DNA from: Pseudoalteromonas neustonica
GTDB taxonomy: Bacteria; Pseudomonadota; Gammaproteobacteria; Enterobacterales; Alteromonadaceae
Direction: 5' to 3'
DNA: 64,000 nt
Assembly (NCBI RefSeq): GCF_001653135.1
Contig: NZ_BDDS01000021.1
Span: 1 to 64,000 of the forward strand
Shown: in pieces, positions 45,151 through 55,654 of the stretch
Layout of the letters: each line of letters starts with the position of its first letter
Position numbering within the stretch: position 1 is the first letter of the stretch
Notes under the pieces: model-generated
Databases searched by the model: none
Seen by the model: only the letters and a program-made list of their open reading frames with translations
What the model was told of the DNA's origin: nothing
Position numbers and translations under genes: made by a program

Positions 45151-45356
45151 AGTAATAATCTATTTGTTATAAATTTTCCATAGCCTACCAGCATGCAAAT
45201 TTTTATACAGAAAAAATCGATAAATATGAAAAAAAAGTGTGGATCAAAAAAACAACAAAAAAATAATAAAAGTTGTGATTTTAAATCTGAATATAGGTTA
45301 ACATTGGGTAAATATTTCGAATTTTATAATCAATAACAAACGCTAGGGAGAGGTCA

Positions 45357-48300
45357 ATGCCTTTAATGCGATGGCTCAGTGTTGTGCTATTCAGTTTTCT
45401 AATCACGGCTTGTGGTGGAGGTGGTTCACTTGAAAAGGATGGTGGTGATCTTGGTGGTGGTGGAACTACACCAGACACACCAACTTATACCGTTACAGTT
45501 CAAGGGTTTAATCAAGCAACGAATGAGCAATCAAACTCAGTAACTAAAGATGCACCGCTTTTTTTGCGTGCAACCGTTTTAAAAGATGGCGAAGTTGTTA
45601 CGGGTAAACGTGTAACTTTTAGTCTTGCTGATGGAATCGGCTCATTAAAACCAACTTCTGGCAGTGCCTTGACTGATGGTGATGGTGTTGCGCAAATAGC
45701 GCTCGAATCCGGTTCAATTGTTGGAGCTGGCCAAGTGACAGCAACTTACATTGAAGACAGTACCTCGCATCAAGGTGTATTTGCTTTTACTTCATCAGGT
45801 GGTCAAGGCGATGATAACAGTGAAGAGAAATATACTCTAACAGTAGAGGGTTTTTCAAAATCAACAGCGGCAAAATCAAATTCTGTCACGAACATTGCAC
45901 CACTAGAGCTACGCGCTACATTGTTAAATGAAGGCGAAGTGGTGAGTGGGCAGCGAGTGACGTTTAGCTTAGCTGATGATATTGGTTTATTAAATCCAAC
46001 TTCGGGTAGTGCATTAACAGGTTCTGATGGTATTGCAAGAATAGAACTCACAGCAGGCTCAGTCGCTGGTGCTGGTATTGTTACTGCAAATTACTCTGTT
46101 GGCAATGTATCATATCAAGGTACTTTTGCTTTTACTTCATCAGGTGGCCAAGGCGATAACACGGGCGTTATAGGCACTGTGGCATTGGTTTTAAAAATAG
46201 TTGATCAAAATGGCCAACCTTTTTCGGAAAATAACCCGGTAAGCAAAGATAACAAAGGCGTAGTATCAGCGACATTAACCGATGATGACGTACCGGTTTC
46301 AGGGCAGTTAATCAGGTTTGTTTCTAAATATACGGGTAAAATCACCCCAGAATTGGGAACTGCTCTAACAAACTCTGAGGGCGTTGCAAAAGTAACTCTT
46401 AGCAGTGGTATTCTTAAAGGCGCCGGACAGGTTATTGCAAGCTATGAATCCGAAGATAATGGAACGGTCACCAAAACAATTGGCTTTGTATCAAGTGGTG
46501 ATGATGCATCAGTTGATAAAGCAGTCGCGAATGTAGATATTAAATTATTATCAGGTTGTGTTGAAGGGTGGGATACAAATAGAAACACGATATCATTGGA
46601 TTCAACCTACGCAACTTCTGGTTGTAAAGCTGTTAATAAATTTTCGTCTGATGAGTTAGTCGATATATTAGTAAAAGTGACAGATACAAGTTCTGGTGAT
46701 GGTTTTGTAGGGATTATTACAGAAGTCACGACGGATTTAGGTCGTTTATTACCAGATTCAGGTAAGGCGCTTACTGATAACTTTGGCTTTGCAATATTAA
46801 AGCTTCAACCAGGCGCAAACAGTGGCGCAGGAGAAATAACTGCAACCTCTAAATCTGCGACTAGTCAAAAAGCCTTTGAAATTGCAACGGCAGAGTTAAA
46901 TATCACGATTGATAACGGCTTATATAACAAGCTAGATGTTGATGGCAACCCAATTGTGGGAGAATTTGTGCCATTAGCTGCTGGGGCTACAACGGTTATT
47001 ACTGTTGATATTTTTGATGCCAATGGAGCTCGTGTAGTTTCACCATTAGATGTAGAGTTTACATCTGGTTGTGTGCAAGCTGGCAAATCTATAATGGATC
47101 AAAAAACAACGAGTATCAGTGGTGTTGCAACAGCTACATATAGAACTGATGGCTGTAATGCGGCGCAAGGTGATACCGTGACAGCAACCGTTCTTACTGG
47201 TGGGGCTGCAGTAGTTAAATCGATTAATATCCCTGTATCGACAGCTCCTGTTGAATCTATTGAGTTTATAGATGCTACGCAATCTGTAATTGCACTTAAG
47301 GGGACTGGCGGACAAGGGCGCTCTGAGACATCGGAAGTTTCCTTTAAATTACTAGATAAAATTGGGAAAGCAGTACCGAGTAGTCGTATGGACTTTAGGC
47401 TAAGTTCAACAAATGGCGGCATTAGCTTATCCCATACTAGTGTATTTACTGATGCTGAAGGCTTAGCAAGAGTACAGGTCAATGCGGGCTTTGTACCAAT
47501 GGCTGTTCGTGTGCAAGCTTGCTTTATTCCAAGCGATCAAATTCCAGCAAATCAAAATGATAATGTAACTTGTTGGCAAGAAGTTTTTCAAGAATGTGCT
47601 AAAGCTGTTGATATCCGAGATCCAAATGTATCATGTCCAATTGGTAATTTATCTTTACTTAGTCTTGATGAACAAGTAATCACAGTCTCTGATTTAGTCT
47701 CCATTAGCTCAGGTTTACCAGATGGAAATAGCTTTACCGCAGGTGCTGATACAATCAATATTGAAGCACTTGACTATATTGGAGATATTAATGAAATCTC
47801 AGTTTATCTAGCTGATCACTTTAATAATCCAGTACCTGATGGAACTGCCGTATATTTAACAACGGAAGGCGGTGCTGTAGGCACAATTGATGGCACAAGT
47901 TTTAATCCGCAGTTAGAGTGTCGTACAACTGATGGTGCATGCACCGCACAATGGCGTAGTCAAAATCCGAAGCCATTTACCGAAGCTAAATGGGGCAATA
48001 GAATTAATTCAATTAACCCTAAAACAGGTTCTATTAATTGCGACCCTTACTTTGGTGCTGCAGCGCCTTGTGTTGCCGGAATTTTAAATAACAGAACCAG
48101 TCCACTTGGCGTGCCATTGGGCGGACGAGTTACTGTGCTTGCTACAACTAAAGGTCAAGAATCATATATTGATATAAATGGTAATGGTCGTTTCGATACT
48201 AACGAATATTACAGTGGCTATGATTTACCAGAAGCATTTGTCGATCACAATGAAAACGGTATTTACGACGGTCTAGCAGCTATTTATGACCCTGTTACGG

Positions 48301-49133
48301 CACAAACTGTTAAAGATGCAAGTTTTTGTAATGAAGGGGATGTAAACGATCCATGTAGCCCATTAAATACCAACGGCGGACACCTAGAAGAGAGTTTTGA
48401 TATAGACCTCAATGGTATGCACACGCTTGCTGATGGTAAATATAATGGTTTATTGTGCACTGAAGAAGCAACATCGCCTACTGATGGAGCAACATTTGAA
48501 AGTTTATGTACAAAAGATTTAATCGATGTACGTGATTCATTTGTAATCGTTATGTCGGGTAGTGCTGTATATAGCCGTTTTGTAGTTTTAAAAACAGAGT
48601 TACAAAACCAGTTTGTTAATGCATTAAACGCAGTTGAAGTAGATGCTGATGGAAATCCAATTCTAGACGGTAATGGCAATACAATTTTAACTTCTAATGC
48701 AGTTCAATTAGCGCTAGATATTGAAAGTTGTAATTCAATTTATGGTGAAGCGGGCGATGACACATCAGGTTTAGTCGTTGCTTTAGAGCCTACTGCAAAC
48801 ACAGCATATTGTGACCTTGGTACAATTGATTTATCGCCGAGCGAAAATAATGAATTGGCTGCATTGTCTTTTGAATTGTATTACTCAGATCGTTATAACA
48901 ACCCGATACCGTCTAAAACGTCTGTTACCATTGGTGCAAATAATGGTAAATACAGTGGTATAGATGGGTTTGAAATGTTAGAAAGTAGCGCAACACGCGC
49001 ACATGGTGTTGCATTATCGATTAGTCGTGAAACAGAGCCTAATAAAAGCAAAAGCGGCTTCTTAATGGTAGAATTTACCACGCCGAAAGGGGTTGAATCG
49101 ATTGCAAGTTTGCCAATTCTAGACTTAGGTTAA
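45357..49133 (+). CDS. Giant surface lipoprotein with Big_1-type Ig repeats
   Basis: 1258 residues. Lipobox LITACGGGGS (Cys19) and a Gly-rich spacer, then two closely similar Ig/Big_1-type repeats (about 42-150 and 160-270) and several diverged ones, including VTFSLADGIG, PTSGSALTDG and AFTSSGGQGD motifs. Asp-rich loops near the middle (DINGNGRFDTNE, DHNENGIYDG) look calcium-binding. It is probably anchored in the outer membrane and extends from it, acting as an adhesin or structural protein, like invasin-type proteins, but lacks an autotransporter barrel. A ribosome site (GGGAGAGG) precedes the start. Confidence 0.8.
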   Translation: MPLMRWLSVVLFSFLITACGGGGSLEKDGGDLGGGGTTPDTPTYTVTVQGFNQATNEQSNSVTKDAPLFLRATVLKDGEVVTGKRVTFSLADGIGSLKPTSGSALTDGDGVAQIALESGSIVGAGQVTATYIEDSTSHQGVFAFTSSGGQGDDNSEEKYTLTVEGFSKSTAAKSNSVTNIAPLELRATLLNEGEVVSGQRVTFSLADDIGLLNPTSGSALTGSDGIARIELTAGSVAGAGIVTANYSVGNVSYQGTFAFTSSGGQGDNTGVIGTVALVLKIVDQNGQPFSENNPVSKDNKGVVSATLTDDDVPVSGQLIRFVSKYTGKITPELGTALTNSEGVAKVTLSSGILKGAGQVIASYESEDNGTVTKTIGFVSSGDDASVDKAVANVDIKLLSGCVEGWDTNRNTISLDSTYATSGCKAVNKFSSDELVDILVKVTDTSSGDGFVGIITEVTTDLGRLLPDSGKALTDNFGFAILKLQPGANSGAGEITATSKSATSQKAFEIATAELNITIDNGLYNKLDVDGNPIVGEFVPLAAGATTVITVDIFDANGARVVSPLDVEFTSGCVQAGKSIMDQKTTSISGVATATYRTDGCNAAQGDTVTATVLTGGAAVVKSINIPVSTAPVESIEFIDATQSVIALKGTGGQGRSETSEVSFKLLDKIGKAVPSSRMDFRLSSTNGGISLSHTSVFTDAEGLARVQVNAGFVPMAVRVQACFIPSDQIPANQNDNVTCWQEVFQECAKAVDIRDPNVSCPIGNLSLLSLDEQVITVSDLVSISSGLPDGNSFTAGADTINIEALDYIGDINEISVYLADHFNNPVPDGTAVYLTTEGGAVGTIDGTSFNPQLECRTTDGACTAQWRSQNPKPFTEAKWGNRINSINPKTGSINCDPYFGAAAPCVAGILNNRTSPLGVPLGGRVTVLATTKGQESYIDINGNGRFDTNEYYSGYDLPEAFVDHNENGIYDGLAAIYDPVTAQTVKDASFCNEGDVNDPCSPLNTNGGHLEESFDIDLNGMHTLADGKYNGLLCTEEATSPTDGATFESLCTKDLIDVRDSFVIVMSGSAVYSRFVVLKTELQNQFVNALNAVEVDADGNPILDGNGNTILTSNAVQLALDIESCNSIYGEAGDDTSGLVVALEPTANTAYCDLGTIDLSPSENNELAALSFELYYSDRYNNPIPSKTSVTIGANNGKYSGIDGFEMLESSATRAHGVALSISRETEPNKSKSGFLMVEFTTPKGVESIASLPILDLG

Positions 49134-49159
49134 TTGTTTTGTAATGTGATTTAATAATA

Positions 49160-49190
49160 AATGCCAACCATAAGGTTGGCATTTTTGTTT
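49160..49190 (+). terminator. Terminator after the Ig-repeat lipoprotein
   Basis: AATGCCAACC pairs with GGTTGGCATT around ATAA, followed by TTTGTTT. Confidence 0.8.
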
Positions 49191-49391
49191 CTATTCTATA
49201 TATTCCACTGCAAATAGTTAAAAACACCAAATTGCCTAAATTAAGCACAACAATTGCTTAATTAATCATTAAAAACAGAAAAGTTTGTATTAAAAGCTTG
49301 TAACAATTGGTGTTTGTAGATATACCTATAAATATTCGCGCCTGTAAAAGGGCAAAACACATTTTAAATACTTGGTTAGAAATAGGCAACT

Positions 49392-52112
49392 ATGGGCAAA
49401 TCGCTAGTAATTGTAGAGTCTCCTGCTAAGGCTAAAACAATTAATAAATATTTAGGAAATGATTTTATCGTCAAGTCTAGTATTGGGCATGTACGAGATC
49501 TTCCTACCTCAGGTTCTGGCAAAACCAAAACTGCAGCTACAAAAACACCTGCGGAAGTGCGCAAAATGGCGCCTGAAGAAAAGGCCGCGTATAAAAAACA
49601 GCGTGATTATACTAACTTAGTTGCTCGAATGGGGATTGACCCTGACAAAGGCTGGCAGCCACATTACGAAGTATTACCGGGTAAAGAAAAAGTTGTTCAA
49701 GAATTACAAAAGCTCGCTGAAAATGCTGACCAAATCTATCTCGCAACGGATTTGGATAGAGAAGGGGAAGCAATTGCTTGGCACCTTCAAGAGATTATTG
49801 GCGGCGAGCCTGAGAAGTATAAACGTGTAGTATTCAATGAAATAACCAAAAATGCCATTCAGGCAGCTTTTGAGGCACCTGGAGAGCTAAACACCGACAT
49901 GGTCTACGCCCAACAGACCCGTCGATTTTTAGACCGTGTAGTTGGTTTTATGGTGTCTCCATTGTTGTGGCAGAAAGTTGCTAGAGGCTTATCAGCAGGA
50001 CGTGTTCAGTCTGTTGCGGTACGTTTACTGGTTGAACGTGAACGCGAAATTAAAGCATTTATCCCAGAAGAGTTCTGGGATATTCATGCAGATGTTAAAA
50101 ATAGCGAATCAGCATTACGTTTAGAAGTATTTAAACAAGGTGATAAAGCGTTTAAGCCAGTTAGCGAAGCACAGGCGATGGCTGCGACTGCATCGCTAGA
50201 AAATGCTGAGTATAAAGTTGTAAGTGTTGAAGAGAAGCCAAGTAAGAGTCGTCCTAGTGCACCACTTATTACCTCAACAATGCAACAAGCTGCGAGTACA
50301 CGCTTAGGTTATGGCGTTAAAAAGACGATGATGCTTGCCCAGCGTTTGTATGAAGCAGGTTATATCACCTATATGCGTACCGATTCGACGAATTTGTCGA
50401 AAGATGCAGTAGCAATGTGCCGTGATTACGTAATTGAGCAATTTGGTGATAAATACTTACCAAAAGAAGCAATAAATTACAGTTCTAAAGGCAATGCACA
50501 AGAAGCGCATGAGGCTATCCGACCTTCAAGCGTGAGTGTATTATCAGGCCACCTTGATGGTGTCGACCCAGATGCCAAAAAGCTTTATGAATTAATTTGG
50601 CGTCAATTTGTTGCTTGCCAAATGGTTCCTGCTGAATATGACTTAACAACATTAACCGTTGCAGCGAATGATTTTCAGCTTAGAGCGAAAGGCCGCGTAC
50701 TACGCTTTGATGGTTGGACTAAAGTGCAACCTGCTATTCGTAAAAAGAATGAAGAAGATCAATCATTACCTGCGATTAAAGAAGGTGAAGTATTAAGCCT
50801 TGTTGAGCTTGATCCTAAGCAACACTTTACTAAGCCGCCAGCGCGTTTTAGTGAAGCGAGCCTAGTTAAAGAGCTTGAAAAGCGTGGCATTGGTCGTCCA
50901 TCTACTTACGCGTCAATTATTTCAACGATTCAAGATCGTGGATATGTACGAGTTGAGAATCGCCGCTTTTTTGCAGAAAAAATGGGTGAGATTGTCACTG
51001 ACCGTTTAGTTGAGAATTTTACTGACTTAATGAACTTCGATTTTACCGCGAAAATGGAAGGTCGTTTAGATGATATTGCTGAAGGTGAGCGCATCTGGAC
51101 ACAAGTACTTGATAAGTTTTATGCTGATTTTTCTACCCAACTGACTTTAGCCAGTGGCGAAGAAGATGAAGGTGGAATGCGTAAAAATGAAATGGTCGAA
51201 ACCGATATTGACTGCCCAACGTGCGGCAGAAAAATGGGTATTCGCACAGCATCTACTGGTGTTTTCCTCGGGTGTACAGGTTATAACTTACCACCAAAAG
51301 AACGCTGTACGACCACTATGAACTTAGTGTCGGGTGATGAAGCGGTCGCTGCAGATGTTGAAGATGTTGAAACTGAAACATTAATGCAAATGAAGCGTTG
51401 CCCAATTTGTGAAACGGCAATGGATTCATACCTGATTGATGAAACACGCAAATTGCATGTTTGTGGTAATAACCCAGGTTGTAAAGGGCATATAGTCGAG
51501 CAGGGAACCTTTAAAATTAAAGGTTATGATGGGCCTATTATTGAGTGCGATAAATGCTCATCTGATATGCAGCTTAAATCAGGACGTTTTGGAAAATACT
51601 TTGGTTGTAGTAATGACGAGTGTAAAAACACACGTAAATTACTGCGTAGTGGAGAAGCTGCGCCACCAAAAGAAGATCCCGTACAACTGCCTGAACTAGA
51701 ATGTGAAAAATCAGAAGCATACTTTGTACTGCGAGATGGGGCTGCAGGTATTTTCTTAGCGGCAAATACGTTCCCTAAATCGCGAGAAACACGTGCACCA
51801 AAGGTCGAAGAGTTACATCGTTTTAGAGATCGTATTTCACCTAAGTTCTATTATCTAGCAGATGCACCAGCAAAAGATCCAGATGGTAACTTAGCTGTTG
51901 TACGCTATAGCAGAAAGAATAAAGAACAGTATGTAATGACTGAGGTTGAAGGTAAAGCAACTGGTTGGACTGCACATTATAACGCTGGAAAGTGGGTTGA
52001 AGAGGCAAAGAAAAAAGCCGCACCTAAAAAGAAAGCAGCAGCTAAAAAACCAGCCGCCAAAAAAGCGGTTGCAAAAAAAGCACCTGCTAAAGTGAAAAAA
52101 GACGCAGAGTAA
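49392..52112 (+). CDS. topA: DNA topoisomerase I
   Basis: 906 residues. It relaxes negative supercoils. Toprim domain with VIVESPAKAKTINKYLG and DLDREGEAIAWHL (Glu, Asp, Asp, Glu), catalytic Tyr in ITYMRTDS, then C-terminal zinc ribbons (CPTC, CPIC with CGNNPGC, CDKC with CSNDEC) and a long Lys/Ala-rich tail (AKKKAAPKKKAAAKK), somewhat longer than in E. coli (865). Followed by a strong terminator. Confidence 0.97.
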   Translation: MGKSLVIVESPAKAKTINKYLGNDFIVKSSIGHVRDLPTSGSGKTKTAATKTPAEVRKMAPEEKAAYKKQRDYTNLVARMGIDPDKGWQPHYEVLPGKEKVVQELQKLAENADQIYLATDLDREGEAIAWHLQEIIGGEPEKYKRVVFNEITKNAIQAAFEAPGELNTDMVYAQQTRRFLDRVVGFMVSPLLWQKVARGLSAGRVQSVAVRLLVEREREIKAFIPEEFWDIHADVKNSESALRLEVFKQGDKAFKPVSEAQAMAATASLENAEYKVVSVEEKPSKSRPSAPLITSTMQQAASTRLGYGVKKTMMLAQRLYEAGYITYMRTDSTNLSKDAVAMCRDYVIEQFGDKYLPKEAINYSSKGNAQEAHEAIRPSSVSVLSGHLDGVDPDAKKLYELIWRQFVACQMVPAEYDLTTLTVAANDFQLRAKGRVLRFDGWTKVQPAIRKKNEEDQSLPAIKEGEVLSLVELDPKQHFTKPPARFSEASLVKELEKRGIGRPSTYASIISTIQDRGYVRVENRRFFAEKMGEIVTDRLVENFTDLMNFDFTAKMEGRLDDIAEGERIWTQVLDKFYADFSTQLTLASGEEDEGGMRKNEMVETDIDCPTCGRKMGIRTASTGVFLGCTGYNLPPKERCTTTMNLVSGDEAVAADVEDVETETLMQMKRCPICETAMDSYLIDETRKLHVCGNNPGCKGHIVEQGTFKIKGYDGPIIECDKCSSDMQLKSGRFGKYFGCSNDECKNTRKLLRSGEAAPPKEDPVQLPELECEKSEAYFVLRDGAAGIFLAANTFPKSRETRAPKVEELHRFRDRISPKFYYLADAPAKDPDGNLAVVRYSRKNKEQYVMTEVEGKATGWTAHYNAGKWVEEAKKKAAPKKKAAAKKPAAKKAVAKKAPAKVKKDAE

Positions 52113-52154
52113 AATGTATGTAGCGAGTGTTTAAATCAAGTACTCGTTAAACGC

Positions 52155-52200
52155 AAAAAAACCGGAACGCACACCCTTGTGCCGATTCCGGTTTTTTTAT
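52155..52200 (+). terminator. Terminator after topA
   Basis: AAAAAACCGGAA pairs with TTCCGGTTTTTTT; an inner GCAC/GTGC stem extends it. Confidence 0.85.
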
Positions 52201-52231
52201 GTCAAATTAATGTGCAATGGCAATGTGACGA

Positions 52232-52474
52232 TTAAATTTTTACATCAGTGACTTTGTTATAGCCTTCTGCTTCAAGTTCATCATTTACGCATTTTAAAAC
52301 GTATGGTTTCAGCTCATCATTACTGATATCGTCGTCTTTAGCCCAGTTTAAACACATTTCTGTGTATTCTTTAATTGTTTCGGCTGAAGCGTCAACAGCA
52401 TCGTCAGCAACAGCAAAAGTTGCAGAAACCGCAAATAATGGCGCTACCATAAGCGCTAGCAATGCTTTTTTCAT
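52232..52474 (-). CDS. Small exported protein, unknown
   Basis: 80 residues from ATG 52474 (AGGA about nine bases upstream; the longer frame to 52516 would mask the signal peptide MKKALLALMVAPLFAVSATFA). The mature part is acidic with two cysteines (MCLNWAKDD and LKCVNDE), likely a disulfide. I do not recognise a family. Confidence 0.65.
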   Translation of the reverse strand: MKKALLALMVAPLFAVSATFAVADDAVDASAETIKEYTEMCLNWAKDDDISNDELKPYVLKCVNDELEAEGYNKVTDVKI

Positions 52475-52705
52475 TCGTTTAATCCTAAAAATGTAGTGAC
52501 GATTGTTTTTGAACATTCAAAAACAAGAGTTAACCAATCAAGCAGCATGCTGTTGGTAAGTTGATTTTCAAACTAAATGAGAATAAAAGATAACGAAATA
52601 TTTTTATCGTTAGGATGAAAAAGCTAACACAAAAATCAGCTGCTGATGTAGATAAGTATTTGTATCGAGCTAGAAACTCAGATAGAGTCGGGTTTTTATA
52701 AATTG

Positions 52706-53260
52706 ATGAGTACTATGGATAATCCCAACCCAAATAAAATCCCACGCCAAGCAGGTAAAGCTGAACATCTTCTTGAAACGTTGATATTTCGTGGCCGCTG
52801 GTTATTGGCTCCATTTTTTGTTGGTTTACTCTTTGCTGTAATTTTATTGCTCATTAAATTTTTCAAATTACTGTATTTAATGGGTGTATCAACATTCACA
52901 GCAACAAGCCAAGAATTGTTAGTGGGTATTTTAACCTTAGTTGATACGGCATTATTAGCGGGGTTACTATTGATCATTACCTTCAGTGGTTATGAAAACT
53001 TTGTATCGAAGTTAAATATTGAAAACCATGAAGACCGCCCTGCATGGATGGGGAAAGTTGGTTTTTCTGGTTTGAAGATGAAATTAATCAGTGCGATTGT
53101 CGCTATTTCAGCTGTTGAGCTCCTTAAAGTTTTTATAATTTCGTCAACCTACACCAGCGAACAACTTATGTTAAAGGTATTAATACATGTGACATTCGTG
53201 GTCTCAGGTGTATTGTTTGCTCTGACCGACTATATAAATAGTAAAACTCATAGCCATTAA
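52706..53260 (+). CDS. YqhA/UPF0114 inner-membrane protein
   Basis: About 184 residues from ATG 52706 (a TTG at 52703 is an alternative). Four hydrophobic helices, with the family pattern ETLIFRGRWLLAP and LVDTALLAGLLLIITFSGYENFVS. Function unknown. Ordinary neighbour set; the strong hairpin 53275-53302 follows. Confidence 0.88.
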   Translation: MSTMDNPNPNKIPRQAGKAEHLLETLIFRGRWLLAPFFVGLLFAVILLLIKFFKLLYLMGVSTFTATSQELLVGILTLVDTALLAGLLLIITFSGYENFVSKLNIENHEDRPAWMGKVGFSGLKMKLISAIVAISAVELLKVFIISSTYTSEQLMLKVLIHVTFVVSGVLFALTDYINSKTHSH

Positions 53261-53274
53261 CGAAGAGTATGGTT

Positions 53275-53302
53275 AGACAGGCTGCTTATTAACAGCCTGT
53301 CT
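53275..53302. terminator. Strong hairpin between yqhA-like and ABC permease genes
   Basis: AGACAGGCTG pairs perfectly with CAGCCTGTCT around an eight-base loop. No T-tract follows on either strand, so it is either a Rho-aided end or an RNA-stabilising hairpin. A 15-bp tandem repeat (TATCAAAAAGAAAAG twice, 53328-53357) lies next to it. Confidence 0.5.
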
Positions 53303-53380
53303 AGGGTCTTATGTGGAGTACTGCAAATATCAAAAAGAAAAGTATCAAAAAGAAAAAGTTAAAATAAATTAGACCTTAGA

Positions 53381-54583
53381 TTATTTAAAAATAGCTGACC
53401 ACATTGCTTTTAAACTAGGTTCTTTACCGTACATATTCATCCCCATTTTGAAAATACGAGCGGCAACTATTCGCAAGTAATAAAAACAGCCAATGCTAAG
53501 TACGAGTGAGAGCAGAGGTTGCCACAGTGGTAAATCAACTAGCGACATACGTACAGGCATAACAGCAAAAGCAGTGATTGGTAAATAACTTAATATCACT
53601 GTCAGTATGCTATTCGGGGCGTCCATTACAAAAAAGGCGATTACAATAGGTGCAATAGGCAGCATCATTAATGCACTTTTACTACTGTGGTTAGGATCGT
53701 CTATCCCAGCGGCAATTGCCGCCATAAAGGCCGCGCAAATAGCAAGACCAGCAATCGCAAAGGCAAAAAACCATGGCAATAACGCCCAATTCACAAAGTG
53801 CAGATCAATCGCTTGTTGTTTTATCACCACAGTAAAAAATAGCATTGAAAGTACAATGGATAGCAAAGTGCCGACCATTGTTTTTACGGCTAATAATATT
53901 TGCCCTGTTAATTTACCGTCAATCCATGTTTGCGGTGTCATGGTTGCCATAATTTGTTCTGTAACGCGGTTCTGTTTTTCACCAGTGATACTCACAAAAA
54001 GCTGGCCAAACACACCAAACATCGCTATAAAAAGCAAAATTAATACACCAAACGCAGTGTAAGTTTGACTTTTATCTGCTTGGTTTTTTAGTAACTCATC
54101 TAAAACCTGGTGCTCTATAAGTACTTGTGTGCGTAAACCTAGTTGTTGCTCTTGAGTTAAATTGAGTTTATTAAATTGCGCATGCTGTAGCTCAGTGCTT
54201 AATAAACTGCTTAGTTGTAATTGCCAGCTTGCTTTTTCTGCGGTGATAAGTGAGACCCGCCCATCAGGTGAGTTAAAACGAATAACGGCATCATACTCTT
54301 TAGTTTCATTTAAGTTTTTGATCACATCATCAAGATCGTTCACGGGTATAAAGTTAAAGTTGCTCTGTTGGCTATTGCCCGCATTGAGAGTGAAATCGGT
54401 ATCAGTTGCGATAGTGTAACTTTGTTCAAGTTGCTGATTATTTGCTGCAAAGAAATAAATAACGCCAGCGATGACAAGCATGATCAGTTTTGAAATAATT
54501 TCTTGTTTTAATTTAAAAAAGTGCAAAAACTCCCATTTTGCCACGGTCCAAATTTGGGTGTTTTTTAATGACTGTGCTTTCAT
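53381..54583 (-). CDS. ABC-2-type exporter permease (NatB-like)
   Basis: 400 residues. One N-terminal membrane helix, a long extra-membrane loop (about 50-170), and five helices at the C-terminal end. The pattern matches the NatB/ABC-2 permease partner of NatA, which exports Na+ or other ligands; the substrate here is not known. Its start overlaps the end of the ATPase gene by four bases. Motif seen: FVSITGEKQNRVTEQIM. Confidence 0.87.
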   Translation of the reverse strand: MKAQSLKNTQIWTVAKWEFLHFFKLKQEIISKLIMLVIAGVIYFFAANNQQLEQSYTIATDTDFTLNAGNSQQSNFNFIPVNDLDDVIKNLNETKEYDAVIRFNSPDGRVSLITAEKASWQLQLSSLLSTELQHAQFNKLNLTQEQQLGLRTQVLIEHQVLDELLKNQADKSQTYTAFGVLILLFIAMFGVFGQLFVSITGEKQNRVTEQIMATMTPQTWIDGKLTGQILLAVKTMVGTLLSIVLSMLFFTVVIKQQAIDLHFVNWALLPWFFAFAIAGLAICAAFMAAIAAGIDDPNHSSKSALMMLPIAPIVIAFFVMDAPNSILTVILSYLPITAFAVMPVRMSLVDLPLWQPLLSLVLSIGCFYYLRIVAARIFKMGMNMYGKEPSLKAMWSAIFK

Positions 54584-55518
54584 AGTTGAGCTCCTTGCTT
54601 TAACTTTTTATTATGCTCAGAGACGGCATTTAGATAAAGGCTGTGTAATGACTGGGCCTGATTTTTTAATTCAACTATATCGCCGAGTACTAATAACGAC
54701 GGCAAAAGAGTGTTCAGTGATTGCTCTTCTAAAAGGGTGATTTGCAATTGTTGTGCTTTTATTTGTTCAACACTGTACTTATCTTTTAGTTCATTTACCG
54801 CTAATTCATCAAGCGGCTCAGCAAACTGTACTTTTATAACCCTTGCTTGTTGCGTGGTTAAAATGTTGGTTAAATCACCATATAACACGCTTTGGCCTTG
54901 GTTGAGTAATAAAACCCGATCCGCAAGCTTTTCAACCATCGCCATTTGATGCGCACTTAAAATAACGGTCATACCTTGTTGCTTTAATTGCGCTAAAAAT
55001 TCGACCACCAACTCTTGATTGATAGGGTCTAATCCAGAAAATGGTTCATCTAAAATAACCCATTTTGGCTCATGTAAAATAGCGCTGATGAGCTGAACTT
55101 TTTGCTGATTACCTTTAGAAAGAGACTTTAATGGATCATTAATACGTGATGATAAGCTAAATTTATCTAACCAATATTCACAGCGTTTATTAAAGTCATT
55201 ATTTGATACACCATGGAGACTTGCAAAAAATTGTAAATTTTGTTTGAGTGTTTTTTCAGGATAAAGACCGCGATCCTCAGGTAAATAGCCAAGTAGGTGG
55301 GCAGGGATTTGACTATAGCTTTGAGAGCCATCAATTAATTTAATACAGCCACTATCAGCGTGTGTAAATCCGACGAGCATTTTTACTAACGATGATTTAC
55401 CGGCTCCGTTAGGGCCTAACAATGCAAATATTTCACCTTGATTTACCTCAAAGGATAAATTATTTACCGCGGTCACTGTGTGATAGTGTTTGTTAAGTTG
55501 TTGAACCTGAAGTGACAT
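54580..55518 (-). CDS. ABC transporter ATP-binding protein (NatA-like)
   Basis: 312 residues. Walker A GPNGAGKSS, Q-loop region, signature LSKGNQQKVQLI, Walker B WVILDEPFSGLDP, and the H-loop ILSAHQMAM. The C-terminal 90 residues are typical for the exporter subgroup. It is upstream of and overlaps the permease. It is divergent from the sigma-54 activator. Confidence 0.92.
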   Translation of the reverse strand: MSLQVQQLNKHYHTVTAVNNLSFEVNQGEIFALLGPNGAGKSSLVKMLVGFTHADSGCIKLIDGSQSYSQIPAHLLGYLPEDRGLYPEKTLKQNLQFFASLHGVSNNDFNKRCEYWLDKFSLSSRINDPLKSLSKGNQQKVQLISAILHEPKWVILDEPFSGLDPINQELVVEFLAQLKQQGMTVILSAHQMAMVEKLADRVLLLNQGQSVLYGDLTNILTTQQARVIKVQFAEPLDELAVNELKDKYSVEQIKAQQLQITLLEEQSLNTLLPSLLVLGDIVELKNQAQSLHSLYLNAVSEHNKKLKQGAQL

Positions 55519-55654
55519 ATGATCCCTCTATTTTTGTTGTTTTAACTAGTTTAAATGTTTGTACTGGCCGATGTAATTATTTGTTAAATAATTAATGTAA
55601 CTAAAGATGTAAATTTGCCATAATGCTCGCGATATTTCACGAATTTGGTGTGCA

